Positions 6,957 to 7,098 of a stretch of 7,098 bases of DNA are shown one piece after another (position 1 is the first letter of the stretch; each line of letters begins with the position of its first letter). The stretch comes from WSXY01 sp038325105 (GTDB lineage Bacteria; Actinomycetota; Coriobacteriia; Anaerosomatales; Anaerosomataceae): NCBI GenBank assembly GCA_038325105.1, contig JBBQIR010000092.1, forward strand, positions 1 through 7,098, read 5' to 3'. The translations under genes and the position numbers were made by a program. The notes below the pieces were generated by a model. The model was not told the DNA's origin and made no database searches. It saw only the letters and a list, made by a program, of their open reading frames with translations.

Positions 6957-7098
6957 CCAGAGCACCCCGACGGTTTCGGTTACAGCTGGTATTGTGCGCA
7001 CTATCGTGCCTGGCTTCGCACGGCCGACCCGGTCATGCACCAGACGCACAAGTACGGTGACAAGCTGTTCGTGGACTGGGCCGGTGACACCGTGCCCC
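6957..7098 (+). pseudogene. istA: IS21-family transposase IstA fragment, 5'-truncated, runs off the right edge
   Basis: Read in the frame containing 7002-7004, the sequence encodes EHPDGFGYSWYCAHYRAWL, then DPVMHQTHKYGDKLFVDWAG and DTVP. This is characteristic of IS21 IstA, where a GYS-x-F/Y-C-x-x-Y-R-x-W-L segment precedes the integrase core; the D of VDWAG is the first Asp of the DDE triad. A full IstA has a further N-terminal HTH region, normally over 100 residues, which is absent: the same frame meets a stop (TAG, 6903-6905), and text just upstream does not look like IstA. The fragment abuts the broken 5' end of the RAMA-like gene. Whether the 3' part and istB survive lies beyond the window. 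Confidence 0.8.

Noticed and set aside
6758..7060. A 100-residue plus-strand open frame at the right end
   Set aside because: It crosses the junction in a frame different from the transposase fragment, and its text is a shadow of the flanking genes.

Overview
The window is high-GC DNA with tightly packed genes, strong GGAGG-type ribosome binding sites and overlapping gene pairs. It most resembles an actinobacterium. The best taxonomic hint is the tandem pair of HTH-WYL-WCX regulators, which resembles PafB/PafC, but the lineage is an inference from style and gene content only. The mixture of a nucleotidyltransferase-antitoxin-like regulator, WYL regulators, HNH proteins, a RAMA-like protein and an IS21 transposase remnant is typical of an accessory or defence-type region.

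Layout. (1) Positions 763 to 1, minus strand: a protein fusing a Phd-like N-terminus, a winged helix and an MNT-type nucleotidyltransferase, running off the left edge. Its start region holds two copies of a palindrome exactly 21 bp apart, probably an autoregulatory operator, downstream of a plausible promoter. (2) 875-2861, plus strand: two translationally coupled WYL regulators, divergent from gene 1. (3) 3128-4971, plus strand: a coupled two-gene unit (ATGA overlap). The first product ends in a decayed HNH domain and the second in an intact HNH nuclease domain; neither N-terminal domain is recognised. (4) 4972-5440: a 469 bp gap between convergent genes, with a dense cluster of GC-rich palindromes but no convincing gene. 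(5) 6865 to 5441, minus strand: a largely alpha-helical protein ending in a RAMA-like domain, apparently missing its true start. (6) From about 6957 to the right edge, plus strand: a 5'-truncated IS21-family IstA transposase fragment abutting the broken 5' end of the RAMA-like gene.

How they may work together. WYL regulators and MNT/Phd proteins often control or form part of defence and toxin-antitoxin modules. HNH domains cut DNA, and RAMA domains are predicted to read modified DNA. The strongest candidate for something undescribed is the HNH/degenerate-HNH pair (3128-4971), possibly a catalytic plus non-catalytic complex and possibly controlled by the WYL pair upstream. The link between the modules rests on proximity alone.
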